A stretch of 64,000 nt of DNA from CAXBES01 sp963974915. Its GTDB lineage: Bacteria; Bacteroidota; Bacteroidia; Flavobacteriales; Flavobacteriaceae. This document shows positions 18,379 through 26,559 of this stretch, one piece after another. The notes under the pieces were generated by a model. It was not told the DNA's origin. It did no database searches and saw only the letters and a program-made list of their open reading frames with translations. The translations under genes and the position numbers were made by a program. Each line of letters begins with the position of its first letter. The stretch's first letter is position 1. The stretch is from positions 132,386 through 196,385 of the forward strand of contig CAXBES010000006.1 in NCBI GenBank assembly GCA_963974915.1. The letters are read 5' to 3'.

Positions 18379-19279
18379 CCAGTAAATCGTCTAAAGCCGA
18401 CTCTAAGTTATAGTGTTTAAAAGTATATCCTCGCTGTTCTATTTTTCTTGAACTTACCAACTGACCCTCAGTCACCAGAATAGCCATTTCTCCTAGTGCG
18501 AGTTTTAAGAGAAAGGATGGTATATTTGGCAACCAGAACGGTACTTCCAACTTTTCGGCAATTTGTTTATTGAGTTTGTGATTAGTCACCGGATTTGGTG
18601 CAACTGCATTATAGATTCCTTCCAACTGATTTTGCAGAATATGAAAATAAATACCTACAATGTCGTCAATATGTATCCATGGCAACCACTGTTTCCCACT
18701 TCCTATTGCTGCACCCATTCCATATTTAATCGGTTTAATTATGGTTGGGAACGCACCTTCTTCTTTCGAAAAAACAACCCCGGTTCGCACTTTGGCGACA
18801 TCCATCCCCAAGGATTTAAATTGCACTGCGGCGGCTTCCCAGGCTACGACTACTTCTGCTAAGAAACTATCATCTACTTCAGTATTTTCTTCAGTATAGA
18901 GCTTGGTTTTAGAATTCGGGTACCTACTCACTCCGCTGGCAGATACAAAGTGTAGAATGTTATGATCAATTTGTTGTAGCGATTCATAAATTAGATTCGC
19001 AGTATGTGTTCTGCTTTCTAATATCGTTTTCTTATAACTCTTTGTCCACCGCTTAGAGATGGTAGCACCAACGAGATTCACGATCGCCGACACCCCTTCA
19101 AATGCTTTCTTATCAATTTCATCATTGTCAGGATCCCAGTAAAAACCTTTATAGTTAGGCTTATCTTCTATTTTTTCACGACTGGTGGTAAAATAATTAA
19201 CATTAATCCCATTCTCATGACAAAGTTCAACAAGTTTTGACCCTATTAGTCCGGTTGCTCCTGTAATGAGTACTTTCAT
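18368..19279 (-). CDS. TIGR01777 family NAD(P)-dependent epimerase-like protein
   Basis: A 303-residue extended short-chain dehydrogenase. The dinucleotide-binding motif is ITGATGLIGSKLV at the N-terminus. The family blocks IVNLVGATISKRWTKSYKKTILESR, SASGVSRYPN, and LPWIHIDDIVGIYFHIL are present, as is the C-terminal DUF1731-like end (LLKLALGEMAILVTEGQLVSSRKIEQRGYTFKH). Members (YfcH/SulA-like) have no well-defined substrate. Its stop lies in the shared terminator. The 262-base gap upstream holds a tandem repeat array. Confidence 0.9.
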   Translation of the reverse strand: MKVLITGATGLIGSKLVELCHENGINVNYFTTSREKIEDKPNYKGFYWDPDNDEIDKKAFEGVSAIVNLVGATISKRWTKSYKKTILESRTHTANLIYESLQQIDHNILHFVSASGVSRYPNSKTKLYTEENTEVDDSFLAEVVVAWEAAAVQFKSLGMDVAKVRTGVVFSKEEGAFPTIIKPIKYGMGAAIGSGKQWLPWIHIDDIVGIYFHILQNQLEGIYNAVAPNPVTNHKLNKQIAEKLEVPFWLPNIPSFLLKLALGEMAILVTEGQLVSSRKIEQRGYTFKHYNLESALDDLLEKK

Positions 19280-19363
19280 TTTTTTTATAAAAATTACGAG
19301 TTTAATAAATCAAGTCCAAAGGGTTTAACGCAACATTATGAGTCTTTCAAAAACTCACATCAC

Positions 19364-19562
19364 AGCGCGAAGCATTTGAGGAAAAAAATCACTCGAATGC
19401 TTCACTTTATAGCGCGAAGCATGTGAGGAAAAAAATCACTCGAATGCTTCATTTCACAGCGCGAAGCATGTGAGGAAAAAAATCACTCTAATGCTTCATT
19501 TCACAGCGCGAAGCATTTGAGGAAAAAATCACTCGAATGCTTCATTTCACAGCGCGAAGCAT
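19364..19562. repeat. 47-bp tandem repeat array, about 4.2 copies
   Basis: AGCGCGAAGCAT recurs at 19364, 19411, 19458, 19505 and 19551, giving periods of 47, 47, 47 and 46 bases. Copies differ at only a few positions. Each unit has GAAGCATT and AATGCTTC arms that can fold back. The last copies run into the 3' end of mnmD, whose final codons (MLRAVK and stop) are part of the repeat sequence, so the array looks like repeated duplication of that gene's tail. Confidence 0.95.
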
Positions 19563-20207
19563 TTCTCTTTTTCCGGGAGGCCCCGGCAGTCGTTCTACGG
19601 TAAATCCAACCGCCTGCATGGCTCTTCGCACACTACCTTTCGCCGAATACGTTACAAGCACGCCTTTTTCCCTGAGAGCATTGTACATGATCGTAAAAAT
19701 GGTCTCAGTCCATAATTCGGGTTGCACACGAGCCCCAAAAGCATCAAAATAAATAAGGTCATATTCATCCTGAGCTTTGATCTCTGAAAAGAATTGTTGC
19801 TTTTTAGTAAGACTAAAGTTTGATATTATTTCTGAAGTAACCTCCCAGGGTACCGAATGTAACTTTACAAATTCAGTTTCCGAAGCATTTAAAAGTGCAG
19901 GATAATTAAGCGCAGATATTTCTGAAGCTTCCACAGGATAAGCCTCTATCCCGGTATAATCTATCTTTAGTGGAATTCTCTCTGCTTCAATCGCCGTAAG
20001 AAAAGCATTTAACCCTGTACCAAAACCAATTTCTAATATAGAAATATGATCCTTTAAGGACGTATTCTTATAAAAATGAAGACCCGATCTAATAAAAACA
20101 TGCATGGCTTCTGCGATAGCACCATGCTTAGAATGATATTGCTCATTCCAATCCGGAAGATGGATCGTTACAGACCCATCTCCGGTTTTAAGGAATTCAC
20201 GTTTCAA
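19542..20207 (-). CDS. mnmD: tRNA 5-methylaminomethyl-2-thiouridine methyltransferase MnmD
   Basis: A 221-residue methyltransferase matching the MnmD half of bacterial MnmC: WNEQYHSKHGAIAEAMHVF, SAM-binding ILEIGFGTGLNAFL, acidic YTGIEAYPV, then YDLIYFDAFGARVQPELWTE and the C-terminal VRRAMQAVGFTVERLPGPPGKREML. It makes the last methylation of the wobble uridine mnm5s2U. The oxidase half of MnmC is absent, as in many non-proteobacteria. The start is a TTG at 20207: an in-frame stop lies two codons upstream and no ATG precedes the conserved KREFLKT. It starts 3 bases after the DUF4920 gene. Confidence 0.93.
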   Translation of the reverse strand: MKREFLKTGDGSVTIHLPDWNEQYHSKHGAIAEAMHVFIRSGLHFYKNTSLKDHISILEIGFGTGLNAFLTAIEAERIPLKIDYTGIEAYPVEASEISALNYPALLNASETEFVKLHSVPWEVTSEIISNFSLTKKQQFFSEIKAQDEYDLIYFDAFGARVQPELWTETIFTIMYNALREKGVLVTYSAKGSVRRAMQAVGFTVERLPGPPGKREMLRAVK

Positions 20208-20210
20208 ATT

Positions 20211-20726
20211 TTATTGATTCTCCGGAATAAGAACTCCTGAAGACACAAAAGAAAGCGTACGTTTTGGCTCAGTAATTTGAGCTATCTCGTCTGCAGATTG
20301 TCCTGCATCTTCAGCATAATGACGTTGCTCATCAACACTCATTTCCTCAACAAAAGCGATTCCGTCAACAATCACTTCCTGCCCGGCAATATCTTTCGGC
20401 ATAAAGAAACCGTAGTCTTTAAATTTTACCATCGCTTCTTCCTCGCCCATATCCATTTTCATCCAACAACCTTTGTTCTGACAAACTTCCTTAACTTCCG
20501 ATTTAAATTTCACGGCTACAGAATCTCCCGGTTTCAAATTTTTGTATTTTTCTTGAATTTCTCCCATCGACAGAACATTCTCATCGTTGATTTCCTCCCC
20601 AAAGGATTGATAATTCATAGCAACCTCTTCTACTTGAGTTTCAAGTTGTGCTTCATCTTTTTTCTTATCCTCGTTACACGCAACGAACACAAAAGACAAA
20701 ACTGCAATAAATAGTAAGTTTTTCAT
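20211..20726 (-). CDS. DUF4920 domain lipoprotein
   Basis: A 171-residue lipoprotein with a lipobox (FVFVAC) followed by NEDKKKDE. The domain has KFKSEVKEVCQNKGCWMKMDMGEEEAMVKFKDYGFFMPKDIAGQEVIVDGIAF, with two cysteines in CQNKGCW, as in DUF4920 proteins, which resemble OB-fold domains. Function unknown. The frame extends to 20828, but the ATG at 20726 gives a proper signal peptide and was chosen. Co-transcribed with mnmD, 3 bases away. Confidence 0.85.
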   Translation of the reverse strand: MKNLLFIAVLSFVFVACNEDKKKDEAQLETQVEEVAMNYQSFGEEINDENVLSMGEIQEKYKNLKPGDSVAVKFKSEVKEVCQNKGCWMKMDMGEEEAMVKFKDYGFFMPKDIAGQEVIVDGIAFVEEMSVDEQRHYAEDAGQSADEIAQITEPKRTLSFVSSGVLIPENQ

Positions 20727-20790
20727 TTTAAACTTTTCAGAAATTAGTAAATAGATAATATACTGCAAATTTATCATATTTTTAGATTTT

Positions 20791-20817
20791 TTGTGGTCAA
20801 AAAAATGAGTATTTTTG
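20791..20817 (+). promoter_or_regulatory. Promoter of the ilvE gene
   Basis: A -33 TTG at 20791-20793 and a -7 box TATTTTTG at 20810-20817 (consensus TAnnTTTG) are 16 bases apart. The -7 box ends 19 bases before the ATG at 20837, so transcription would start about 12 bases upstream of it. Confidence 0.65.
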
Positions 20818-20836
20818 CAGCTAAACACAATACCCT

Positions 20837-21907
20837 ATGAATACCGTAAAATCACAACTCATTAACATACAAGTAGCTGAAAAATCCAGATTGGATCAAG
20901 TCGATTTCGACAACCTGGTCTTTGGAAGTACATTTACCGATCATATGTTCGAATGTGATTTTAAGAACGGAGCATGGCAGGAGCCAACAATAAGGCCTTA
21001 CGGACCTCTTACCATCTCCCCCGGAGCAAAGGTTTTTCACTACGGACAAGCAGTTTTTGAGGGAATGAAGGCTTATAAAGATGAGGAAGGCAAAATTTTC
21101 CTCTTTAGACCGGTCGAAAATTTTAAGCGTATAAATAAGTCTTCAAAACGTATGGCAATTCCCGAATTTCCGGAAGATATATTCTTTGAGGCACTTCATA
21201 AGTTAATGGAACTTGATGGAGACTGGGTAAAACCCGGATTAGGTAATTCTCTTTATATACGTCCGTTTGCGATGGCAACTCAGGTTGGAGTATCTGCATC
21301 GCCTTCAGATCAATATAAGTTCATGATCCTTATGTCACCCGCACAGGCTTATTATACCGGGGATGTTCGCGTTGTGATCGCAGAGCAATTTAGCAGGTCT
21401 GCTAATGGTGGAGTTGGTGCGGCTAAGGCTGCAGGAAATTACGGAGCTCAGTTCTATCCAACCAACTTAGCAAGAGAAAAAGGATTCCAACAAGTGATCT
21501 GGACCGATGCCAATGAACATAAATATCTCGAAGAAGCAGGTACAATGAATGTATTCTTCCGAATAAATGATACTCTTTTTACAGCACCAACCAGTGATAG
21601 AATATTAGATGGCGTAACGCGAAAAAGCGTTCTGAAATTAGCCGAAAAGAACGGAATTCACGTAGAAGTGCGCCCGGTATTAGTTAGTGAACTTGTTGAG
21701 GCAGCAAAAAACGGATCGTTAAAGGAGATCTTTGGAGCAGGAACTGCTGCGGTTATTAGTCCGGTGAGCGCATTCGGGTATAAAGAAGACGTTTACGAAA
21801 TTCCGAAACAGTCAGATAGCTATGCTACCAGATTTAAAACGGAACTCATGAACATACAGCACAACAGATCTGAAGATCCATTTGGCTGGAGATATCCAAT
21901 TGGATAG
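20837..21907 (+). CDS. ilvE: Branched-chain amino acid aminotransferase
   Basis: A 356-residue class IV PLP aminotransferase of the eukaryote-like BCAT type. It has FHYGQAVFEGMKAY near residue 75, the Schiff-base lysine region VGAAKAAGNYG (~194-204), LEEAGTMNVFF, the phosphate-binding DRILDGVTRKSVL, and IFGAGTAAVISPV. It interconverts Leu/Ile/Val with their 2-oxo acids. Cytoplasmic. It stands alone behind its own promoter and is followed by a structured repeat element. Confidence 0.95.
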   Translation: MNTVKSQLINIQVAEKSRLDQVDFDNLVFGSTFTDHMFECDFKNGAWQEPTIRPYGPLTISPGAKVFHYGQAVFEGMKAYKDEEGKIFLFRPVENFKRINKSSKRMAIPEFPEDIFFEALHKLMELDGDWVKPGLGNSLYIRPFAMATQVGVSASPSDQYKFMILMSPAQAYYTGDVRVVIAEQFSRSANGGVGAAKAAGNYGAQFYPTNLAREKGFQQVIWTDANEHKYLEEAGTMNVFFRINDTLFTAPTSDRILDGVTRKSVLKLAEKNGIHVEVRPVLVSELVEAAKNGSLKEIFGAGTAAVISPVSAFGYKEDVYEIPKQSDSYATRFKTELMNIQHNRSEDPFGWRYPIG

Positions 21908-21930
21908 TCTATAGTACATAGTTAATTGCA

Positions 21931-22016
21931 GCGCAAGAGGGATAGCAGCTAGCTACCGTGTAGCGCGAATAGCCCGACCCAGACTACTACTTTATAAGCG
22001 CGTCTGGGACTTGCCC
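21931..22016. repeat. Structured intergenic repeat, copy A
   Basis: The plus strand reads GGGATAG (21939-21945), a hairpin GCTAC/GTAGC (21952-21964), AGCCCGA (21971-21977), a hairpin CCCAGAC/GTCTGGG (21978-22008), and ACTTGCCC. Two further copies in this window (22492-22600 and 59141-59265) keep the core and the pairing but not the stem sequences. It fills the gap between ilvE and the convergent MazG-like gene. Confidence 0.75.
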
Positions 22017-22057
22017 AAAAAACTACATTCAATACCTATTTATTGAACTAGCAGCAA

Positions 22058-22444
22058 CTATTTTTCCAGAATTTCTTTAATATTTGGCTTAAAATAATTG
22101 GGTCCTTTAAGCACCTTTCCATCTTCACGGTAAATAGGTTTACCGTCTGCTCCCAATTTACTCATATTACTACGCTGGATTTCATTAAAAACTTCTTCAA
22201 TTTTATGTTGCATCCCATGTTCAATAATGGTTCCACACAAGATATAAAGCATATCACCCAGTGCATCTGCAACCTCAACCAGATCGTTATTATTGGCAGC
22301 CTCGAGGTATTCCTCATTCTCTTCGCGCATCAATTCGTAGCGAAGTAGATTTTTCTTTATCCCCAGATCTGCGGTTGGTGTTTCTTTAATTCCTAATCCA
22401 AATGCCGAGTGAAATTCGTGAACGGCTCCTATTTTGTTTTTCAT
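22058..22444 (-). CDS. MazG-like nucleotide pyrophosphohydrolase family protein
   Basis: A 128-residue all-alpha NTP pyrophosphatase-like protein. The metal-binding pattern is visible as E-E-N-E-E (REENEEYLEA, about 41-50) followed by VEVADALGDMLYILCG (~57-72), with D and E residues that bind Mg2+. The C-terminal YREDGKVLKGPNYFKPNI is typical of a flavobacterial subgroup. The likely reaction is nucleoside triphosphate to monophosphate plus pyrophosphate; substrate unknown. It is flanked on both sides by opposite-facing copies of the structured repeat. Confidence 0.8.
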   Translation of the reverse strand: MKNKIGAVHEFHSAFGLGIKETPTADLGIKKNLLRYELMREENEEYLEAANNNDLVEVADALGDMLYILCGTIIEHGMQHKIEEVFNEIQRSNMSKLGADGKPIYREDGKVLKGPNYFKPNIKEILEK

Positions 22445-22491
22445 ACTTTATTCCGATTTAACGGGAGGTTTTAAATTGTAATATTTTTTTT

Positions 22492-22600
22492 GGCGTTCCC
22501 CATATACTCTATTTCAATCTCGAATTCGCAATGGGTCGCGCTTTCACTACTCGCTTCCAGCCCGTGCTTCGCTTTGACCTGGAGAGCTCAAACAAATAGC
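22492..22600. repeat. Structured intergenic repeat, copy B (inverted)
   Basis: Read on the plus strand: GGCGTTC, arm CCCAT (22499-22503) paired with ATGGG (22531-22535), core TCGCGCTTTC (22536-22545), then a hairpin TCCAG/CTGGA (22556-22583). It is the same architecture as copy A in the opposite direction. It occupies most of the 309-base gap 22445-22753; no gene is seen in that gap. Confidence 0.65.
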
Positions 22601-22724
22601 CTGCGGTAAACGCAGTCTAACCGTTCAATCGCTAACGCGAGATATGTACTTTACTTTTAAAATAAATATCACTAAACAACGATAAAGAGTATTGTTGATT
22701 TAGCGAAAGCTTAGTGCAAATTTG

Positions 22725-22732
22725 TATTTTTG
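22725..22732 (+). promoter_or_regulatory. Candidate -7 box for the small membrane protein gene
   Basis: TATTTTTG followed by CAG, the same octamer as before ilvE, 21 bases before the ATG at 22754. The nearest upstream TTG (22695-22697) is 27 bases away, longer than usual. Confidence 0.4.
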
Positions 22733-22753
22733 CAGTCGTAAAACTACAAATTT

Positions 22754-22942
22754 ATGTTTAGTACCGGTCAATTGATCTTCGCTCTTTTATTCGTGATCGC
22801 TTTTGTGTTCCTAATGATCTTTAGTTACCGAAAAGATAAACGACTTCACAAAAAACACTACAAGGGTAGCTTTTGGATCCTGATCGGGTTTCTAGTGTTT
22901 GTAGCACTGTTGCTATTCATCAAAACAGCATTAAAGGGATAA
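22754..22942 (+). CDS. Small membrane protein with two helices
   Basis: A 62-residue protein with two hydrophobic helices (about 6-23, LIFALLFVIAFVFLMIF, and 43-58, WILIGFLVFVALLLFI) joined by a strongly basic loop (SYRKDKRLHKKHYKGS), so the loop should face the cytoplasm. Its own -7 box and a strong terminator immediately after the stop argue that it is a real gene. I do not recognise a named family. Confidence 0.75.
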   Translation: MFSTGQLIFALLFVIAFVFLMIFSYRKDKRLHKKHYKGSFWILIGFLVFVALLLFIKTALKG

Positions 22943-22972
22943 AAAAAGACCGTCTAAAGACGGTCTTTTTTT
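22941..22972. terminator. Rho-independent terminator
   Basis: GACCGTCT and AGACGGTC pair around AA (22948-22965), flanked by A-run and T-run. It closes the small membrane protein gene and, being symmetrical, also the convergent M49 peptidase gene that ends at 22993. Confidence 0.93.
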
Positions 22973-22992
22973 ATCCAATTTCCTAAACCCTT

Positions 22993-25029
22993 TTAATTCT
23001 TCGCAGGCAAATTGCTAAAGTTCTTAGCGTAATCCAACATTTGAGATTCGAAGGACTCCGGCTGTACGATATCAAATCCTGTAATTTCGTCACCTTCCAT
23101 TTTTGGTACGATCATAGGATTTACGAATCCGCTGTACGGCGCAGAAGTGAATTGTTTATTACGTTCAAGGATCTCTTTGTGTAACTCTTGATCAACTTTA
23201 ACTCCGTAACCTTCTACTAAAGCTTCTACAGCCTCGTAATCGCCTTCAGATTTAATACGTTGTGTTTCACGTAAGAGTTGTCCAAACAGATCGTGTAATT
23301 TGTCGTAATCATTAATCTTGAAATAAGTCTTCCCATCACGTGTTACTTTTTCAATCACGTTATCTGCTTTTCCTTTTTCGTAAGCCCAGGCCGATACCCA
23401 CTGACGGTTACGCATGTGAGCCTCTTCAACATCGTCTCCAAGATTTAAACGAATAAGTTGCGTCATCAATCCGTTTCTAATGTATCCGTCGTATGCCGCC
23501 ATACCTACTTTTTTCCAGTCATCAACAAGTCCTAATTCCTGTAATTTTGGATTGTATAAATAGTACAGCCCAACTAGGTCGGCACGTCCCTCTTCTAATG
23601 TTGATGCGTAGTTTTTAAGTGTTTCTTTGGTTTCACCAACTCCCGGATTTAATTGTCCCGAGGCGTGTCCAATAACTTCGTGAAGAGCAGTGTGCAACTT
23701 ATCTCCCAGTTGCCCGTATTCTTCTTCTAGTTCTAATTCTTCTTCGTCATGTACAAATTCTTTTAAACGCCCCGAATTCCCTGCATTGTTGTAAGCATGA
23801 ATAATATTCCCTAAAGAAACAGATTTACTACCCACGGCAGCACGAATCCAGTTAGCGTTTGGTAAGTTAACACCAATTGGAGTACTTGGCGATGCATCAC
23901 CGGCCTCACCCGCTACATTAACCACTTTGTAAGTAACTCCCACGACATTTTTCTTTTTATGCTCATCCATTAATGGTGAGTTATCTTCAAACCACTGAGC
24001 ATTTTCAGAAAGAACTGCCATTTTCTGTGACATATCGAAATCCTTTATTTGAACGATGGTTTCGTAAGAACCTCTATACCCTAATGGATCGTTGTACACT
24101 TCTATAAAGCTGTTAATATAGTCGATATTCCCTTCGGTAGCAGCAGTCCAGGCAACATTATAATCATCCCATGTTTGCAGGTCTCCGGTTTTATAATATT
24201 CGATCAATAAACCAATAGCATCACCTTGTGCTTTATTTTCGGCTACTCCCTGAGCTTTTTCAAGCCATGAAATGATCTTATCGATAGCTTCACCGTATAG
24301 TCCACCCGACTTGTACACTCTTTCTTTTAGTTCTCCTTTTTCCTTAACCAATTGTGAATTTAAACCGTATGATAAAGGTTTGGTTGGATCCGGTGATGTT
24401 TTATTTGCATAAAATGTTTCTACATCCTTATTCGTAACATTTGGTCCGTAGAAATTTACGGCAGAAAGTGCAACGTTGTCTACGCCTTTCGCCTGATTTA
24501 CCTTTTTAGCATCCTTATCGTTAAAGATCACTTCGAAAGCTTCTCCTTCAAGAGTAGTATTTGTCTCAGACAATAATGTCTGCAAATAGTCTGAAGAGAA
24601 ATCCGGCTTTATTTTATCGTTAGAATAATGGTGGTGGATTCCATTTGAAAACCATACTCGTTTCATATAGGTCACAAAATTCTTCCAGTCTTCAGAACTT
24701 TTATCGCCACTATAATTAGTGTACACATTTTCGAGAGCCTTTCTAATGGTTAAATTATGTCTGTAGTTTTGATCCCACATAATATCGCGACCTTCCAATC
24801 CGGCTTGTACCAAATAGTACACCAACTTCTGCTCTTTAAGTGAAAGTTGTTCCCATCCGGGTATTTGGTACCGTAGAACTTTAATGTCGGCAAACTGCTC
24901 TACCAGGTAGTTAAAATCGTCTGTTTGTACTTCTGCAACTTCGGGTTCTGTTTTTTCTTTTTTCTCATCGGCACAAGAAAAGAACAGTAATCCACTCATA
25001 GCCATTGCTATAAAAAAAGTATTCTTCAT
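22993..25029 (-). CDS. Dipeptidyl-peptidase III family (M49) lipoprotein
   Basis: A 678-residue M49 zinc peptidase. The signal peptide ends in a lipobox (LFFSC) followed by ADEKKEK, so it is a lipoprotein. The M49 hexapeptide motif is H450-E-V-I-G-H455 and the third ligand motif is E479-E-G-R-A-D484. The conserved C-terminal EALVEGYGVKVD is also present. M49 enzymes remove dipeptides from peptide N-termini; in Bacteroidota many are annotated simply as dihydrofolate reductase or Zn-dependent hydrolase by error. Single gene with its own terminator. Confidence 0.93.
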   Translation of the reverse strand: MKNTFFIAMAMSGLLFFSCADEKKEKTEPEVAEVQTDDFNYLVEQFADIKVLRYQIPGWEQLSLKEQKLVYYLVQAGLEGRDIMWDQNYRHNLTIRKALENVYTNYSGDKSSEDWKNFVTYMKRVWFSNGIHHHYSNDKIKPDFSSDYLQTLLSETNTTLEGEAFEVIFNDKDAKKVNQAKGVDNVALSAVNFYGPNVTNKDVETFYANKTSPDPTKPLSYGLNSQLVKEKGELKERVYKSGGLYGEAIDKIISWLEKAQGVAENKAQGDAIGLLIEYYKTGDLQTWDDYNVAWTAATEGNIDYINSFIEVYNDPLGYRGSYETIVQIKDFDMSQKMAVLSENAQWFEDNSPLMDEHKKKNVVGVTYKVVNVAGEAGDASPSTPIGVNLPNANWIRAAVGSKSVSLGNIIHAYNNAGNSGRLKEFVHDEEELELEEEYGQLGDKLHTALHEVIGHASGQLNPGVGETKETLKNYASTLEEGRADLVGLYYLYNPKLQELGLVDDWKKVGMAAYDGYIRNGLMTQLIRLNLGDDVEEAHMRNRQWVSAWAYEKGKADNVIEKVTRDGKTYFKINDYDKLHDLFGQLLRETQRIKSEGDYEAVEALVEGYGVKVDQELHKEILERNKQFTSAPYSGFVNPMIVPKMEGDEITGFDIVQPESFESQMLDYAKNFSNLPAKN

Positions 25030-25119
25030 TTTTAGTTTTTATTGGTTTTCAGCAAATGTAGCAAAATATTGAATGTTAAAAATGATTATCTTAGCACAAA
25101 TAATTAAATTCCCCACAGT

Positions 25120-26181
25120 ATGAAATTAATAAAATACCTTTTATTTCTAATCCTAATCGTTTTAATTGGTGGTACTATCTATTTTGCCACCAAGGATGGT
25201 AGTTTCGACGTCGCAGAAAGCAAAGTCATGGCAGCGCCGGCCGAAGTGGTTTACAACAATGTAAAAGACTTTAAGAACTGGGAAGATTGGGGACCGTGGA
25301 TGGGAACAGACCCGGATATGAAGATTCATTATGCCGAAAAAACAGAAGGTGAAGGTGCTTCCTATTCGTGGACAAGCGATCATATGGAAGTTGGTAATGG
25401 AGCAATGACAACCACTAAGGTAATTCCGAATAAAGAAATTAACCAAACTATTACGTTCAACACTCCCCTAGGCGATTCGAAAAGTGATGTTTATTGGTAT
25501 TTTGAAAACACGGAAAACCCAGGAGAATCTAAAGTCACTTGGGGAATGAAGGGCGAACAATCGTTTATGGAAAAGATTTTTATGTCGTTTCAAGAGGGAG
25601 ATATGGACACGGCGATCTCTGAAATGTATAAAGAGGGATTAGATAGTATAGAAAATGTGGTCGTAAGAGAAATGAAACAATTTTCGATCAACGTTGACGG
25701 TATTACCCGATATGGGGGAGGCTACTATATGTATATGACTACCGCTGCTAAACAGAATGAAATAGGAGCAAAAATGGGGCCTATGCTGGGTCAGGTAATG
25801 GGCTATATGGACGAAAATGCCGTCGATTCTTCCGGCATGCCTTTTACCATTTACAATGAGATAGACGATTTAAATAACACGGTGATCTTCTCAGCATGTA
25901 TCCCGGTTGCAGAACGAATAATCACTCCGCCGGGAAGTCCTGTTGTATGTGGTTTTATGGAGCCTGTGACGACCTTAAAAACCACATTGAAAGGAAATTA
26001 CGACAACCTACCTACAGCTTACAACAAAGCCATGGAATATATTGCCTCTAATAACCTCACCATGCACCCAAATGCTAAAATGTTTGAAGTGTATAGTACA
26101 GATCCCGGAGAAGTTCCCAATCCTGCTAATTGGGTTACGGAAATTTATATTCCAATACTACAGGAAGAAGCGACTAACTAG
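25120..26181 (+). CDS. SRPBCC-domain protein with C-terminal GyrI-like domain
   Basis: A 353-residue protein with an N-terminal membrane helix (4-24), an SRPBCC/polyketide-cyclase domain (~30-175; VMAAPAEVVYNNVKDFKNWEDWGPWM), and a GyrI-like/AraC-effector-binding domain (~190-350; MYMTTAAKQNEIGAKMGPMLGQ, ending in EVYSTDPGEVPNPANWVTEIYIPI). Both domains bind small hydrophobic or drug-like ligands; no DNA-binding part exists. The protein is probably membrane-anchored with its domains outside the cytoplasm. It is 6 bases before the fluoride-channel gene and probably co-transcribed. Confidence 0.85.
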   Translation: MKLIKYLLFLILIVLIGGTIYFATKDGSFDVAESKVMAAPAEVVYNNVKDFKNWEDWGPWMGTDPDMKIHYAEKTEGEGASYSWTSDHMEVGNGAMTTTKVIPNKEINQTITFNTPLGDSKSDVYWYFENTENPGESKVTWGMKGEQSFMEKIFMSFQEGDMDTAISEMYKEGLDSIENVVVREMKQFSINVDGITRYGGGYYMYMTTAAKQNEIGAKMGPMLGQVMGYMDENAVDSSGMPFTIYNEIDDLNNTVIFSACIPVAERIITPPGSPVVCGFMEPVTTLKTTLKGNYDNLPTAYNKAMEYIASNNLTMHPNAKMFEVYSTDPGEVPNPANWVTEIYIPILQEEATN

Positions 26182-26187
26182 ATTTTA

Positions 26188-26559
26188 ATGAAACAATTTT
26201 TATTGGTTTTTTTAGGTGGCGGACTAGGGAGTGCGCTGCGATATTGGATAGGCAAATATTTGAATAGTGCAGAAAACGGGATCCCTTATGGGACCTTTGC
26301 CGCTAATGTCTTAGGAAGTTTTTTAATTGGAATCATCTTGGGGTTAGCACTAAAGGGTAATAGCCTTTCAAACAACACTGTTCTCTTTTTAGCCACAGGA
26401 TTCTGCGGAGGTTTTACAACGTTCTCGGCATTCGCTTACGAAAATCATATCTTCTTAAAATCTGGGGATTTTATGACATTTGCATTCTATACCATAGGAA
26501 GTTTTATTATTGGCTTTGCAGCTGTCTTCTTTGGAATATGGTTGGTGAAGTTTCTTTAA
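26188..26559 (+). CDS. crcB: Fluoride channel CrcB/Fluc
   Basis: A 123-residue, four-helix Fluc protein. It has GGGLGSALRYWIGK at the start, YGTFAANVLGSFLIGI with the conserved Asn, and GFCGGFTTFSAFAYE with the Phe-box and the Thr/Ser of the fluoride and sodium sites. It forms a dual-topology dimer that exports fluoride. No fluoride riboswitch is visible, because only 6 bases separate it from the preceding gene. Its stop overlaps the convergent DUF1684 stop by 4 bases. Confidence 0.95.
   Translation: MKQFLLVFLGGGLGSALRYWIGKYLNSAENGIPYGTFAANVLGSFLIGIILGLALKGNSLSNNTVLFLATGFCGGFTTFSAFAYENHIFLKSGDFMTFAFYTIGSFIIGFAAVFFGIWLVKFL

Noticed and set aside
19364..19562. Possible CRISPR array
   Set aside because: The whole 47-base unit is repeated with no unique spacers, there are no cas genes, and the repeat continues into mnmD.
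22993..25029. Frameshift in the M49 peptidase
   Set aside because: The frame is open throughout, both zinc motifs are intact, and the length fits the family.
26060..26187. Fluoride riboswitch for crcB
   Set aside because: crcB begins 6 bases after the preceding gene, leaving no room for a leader RNA.
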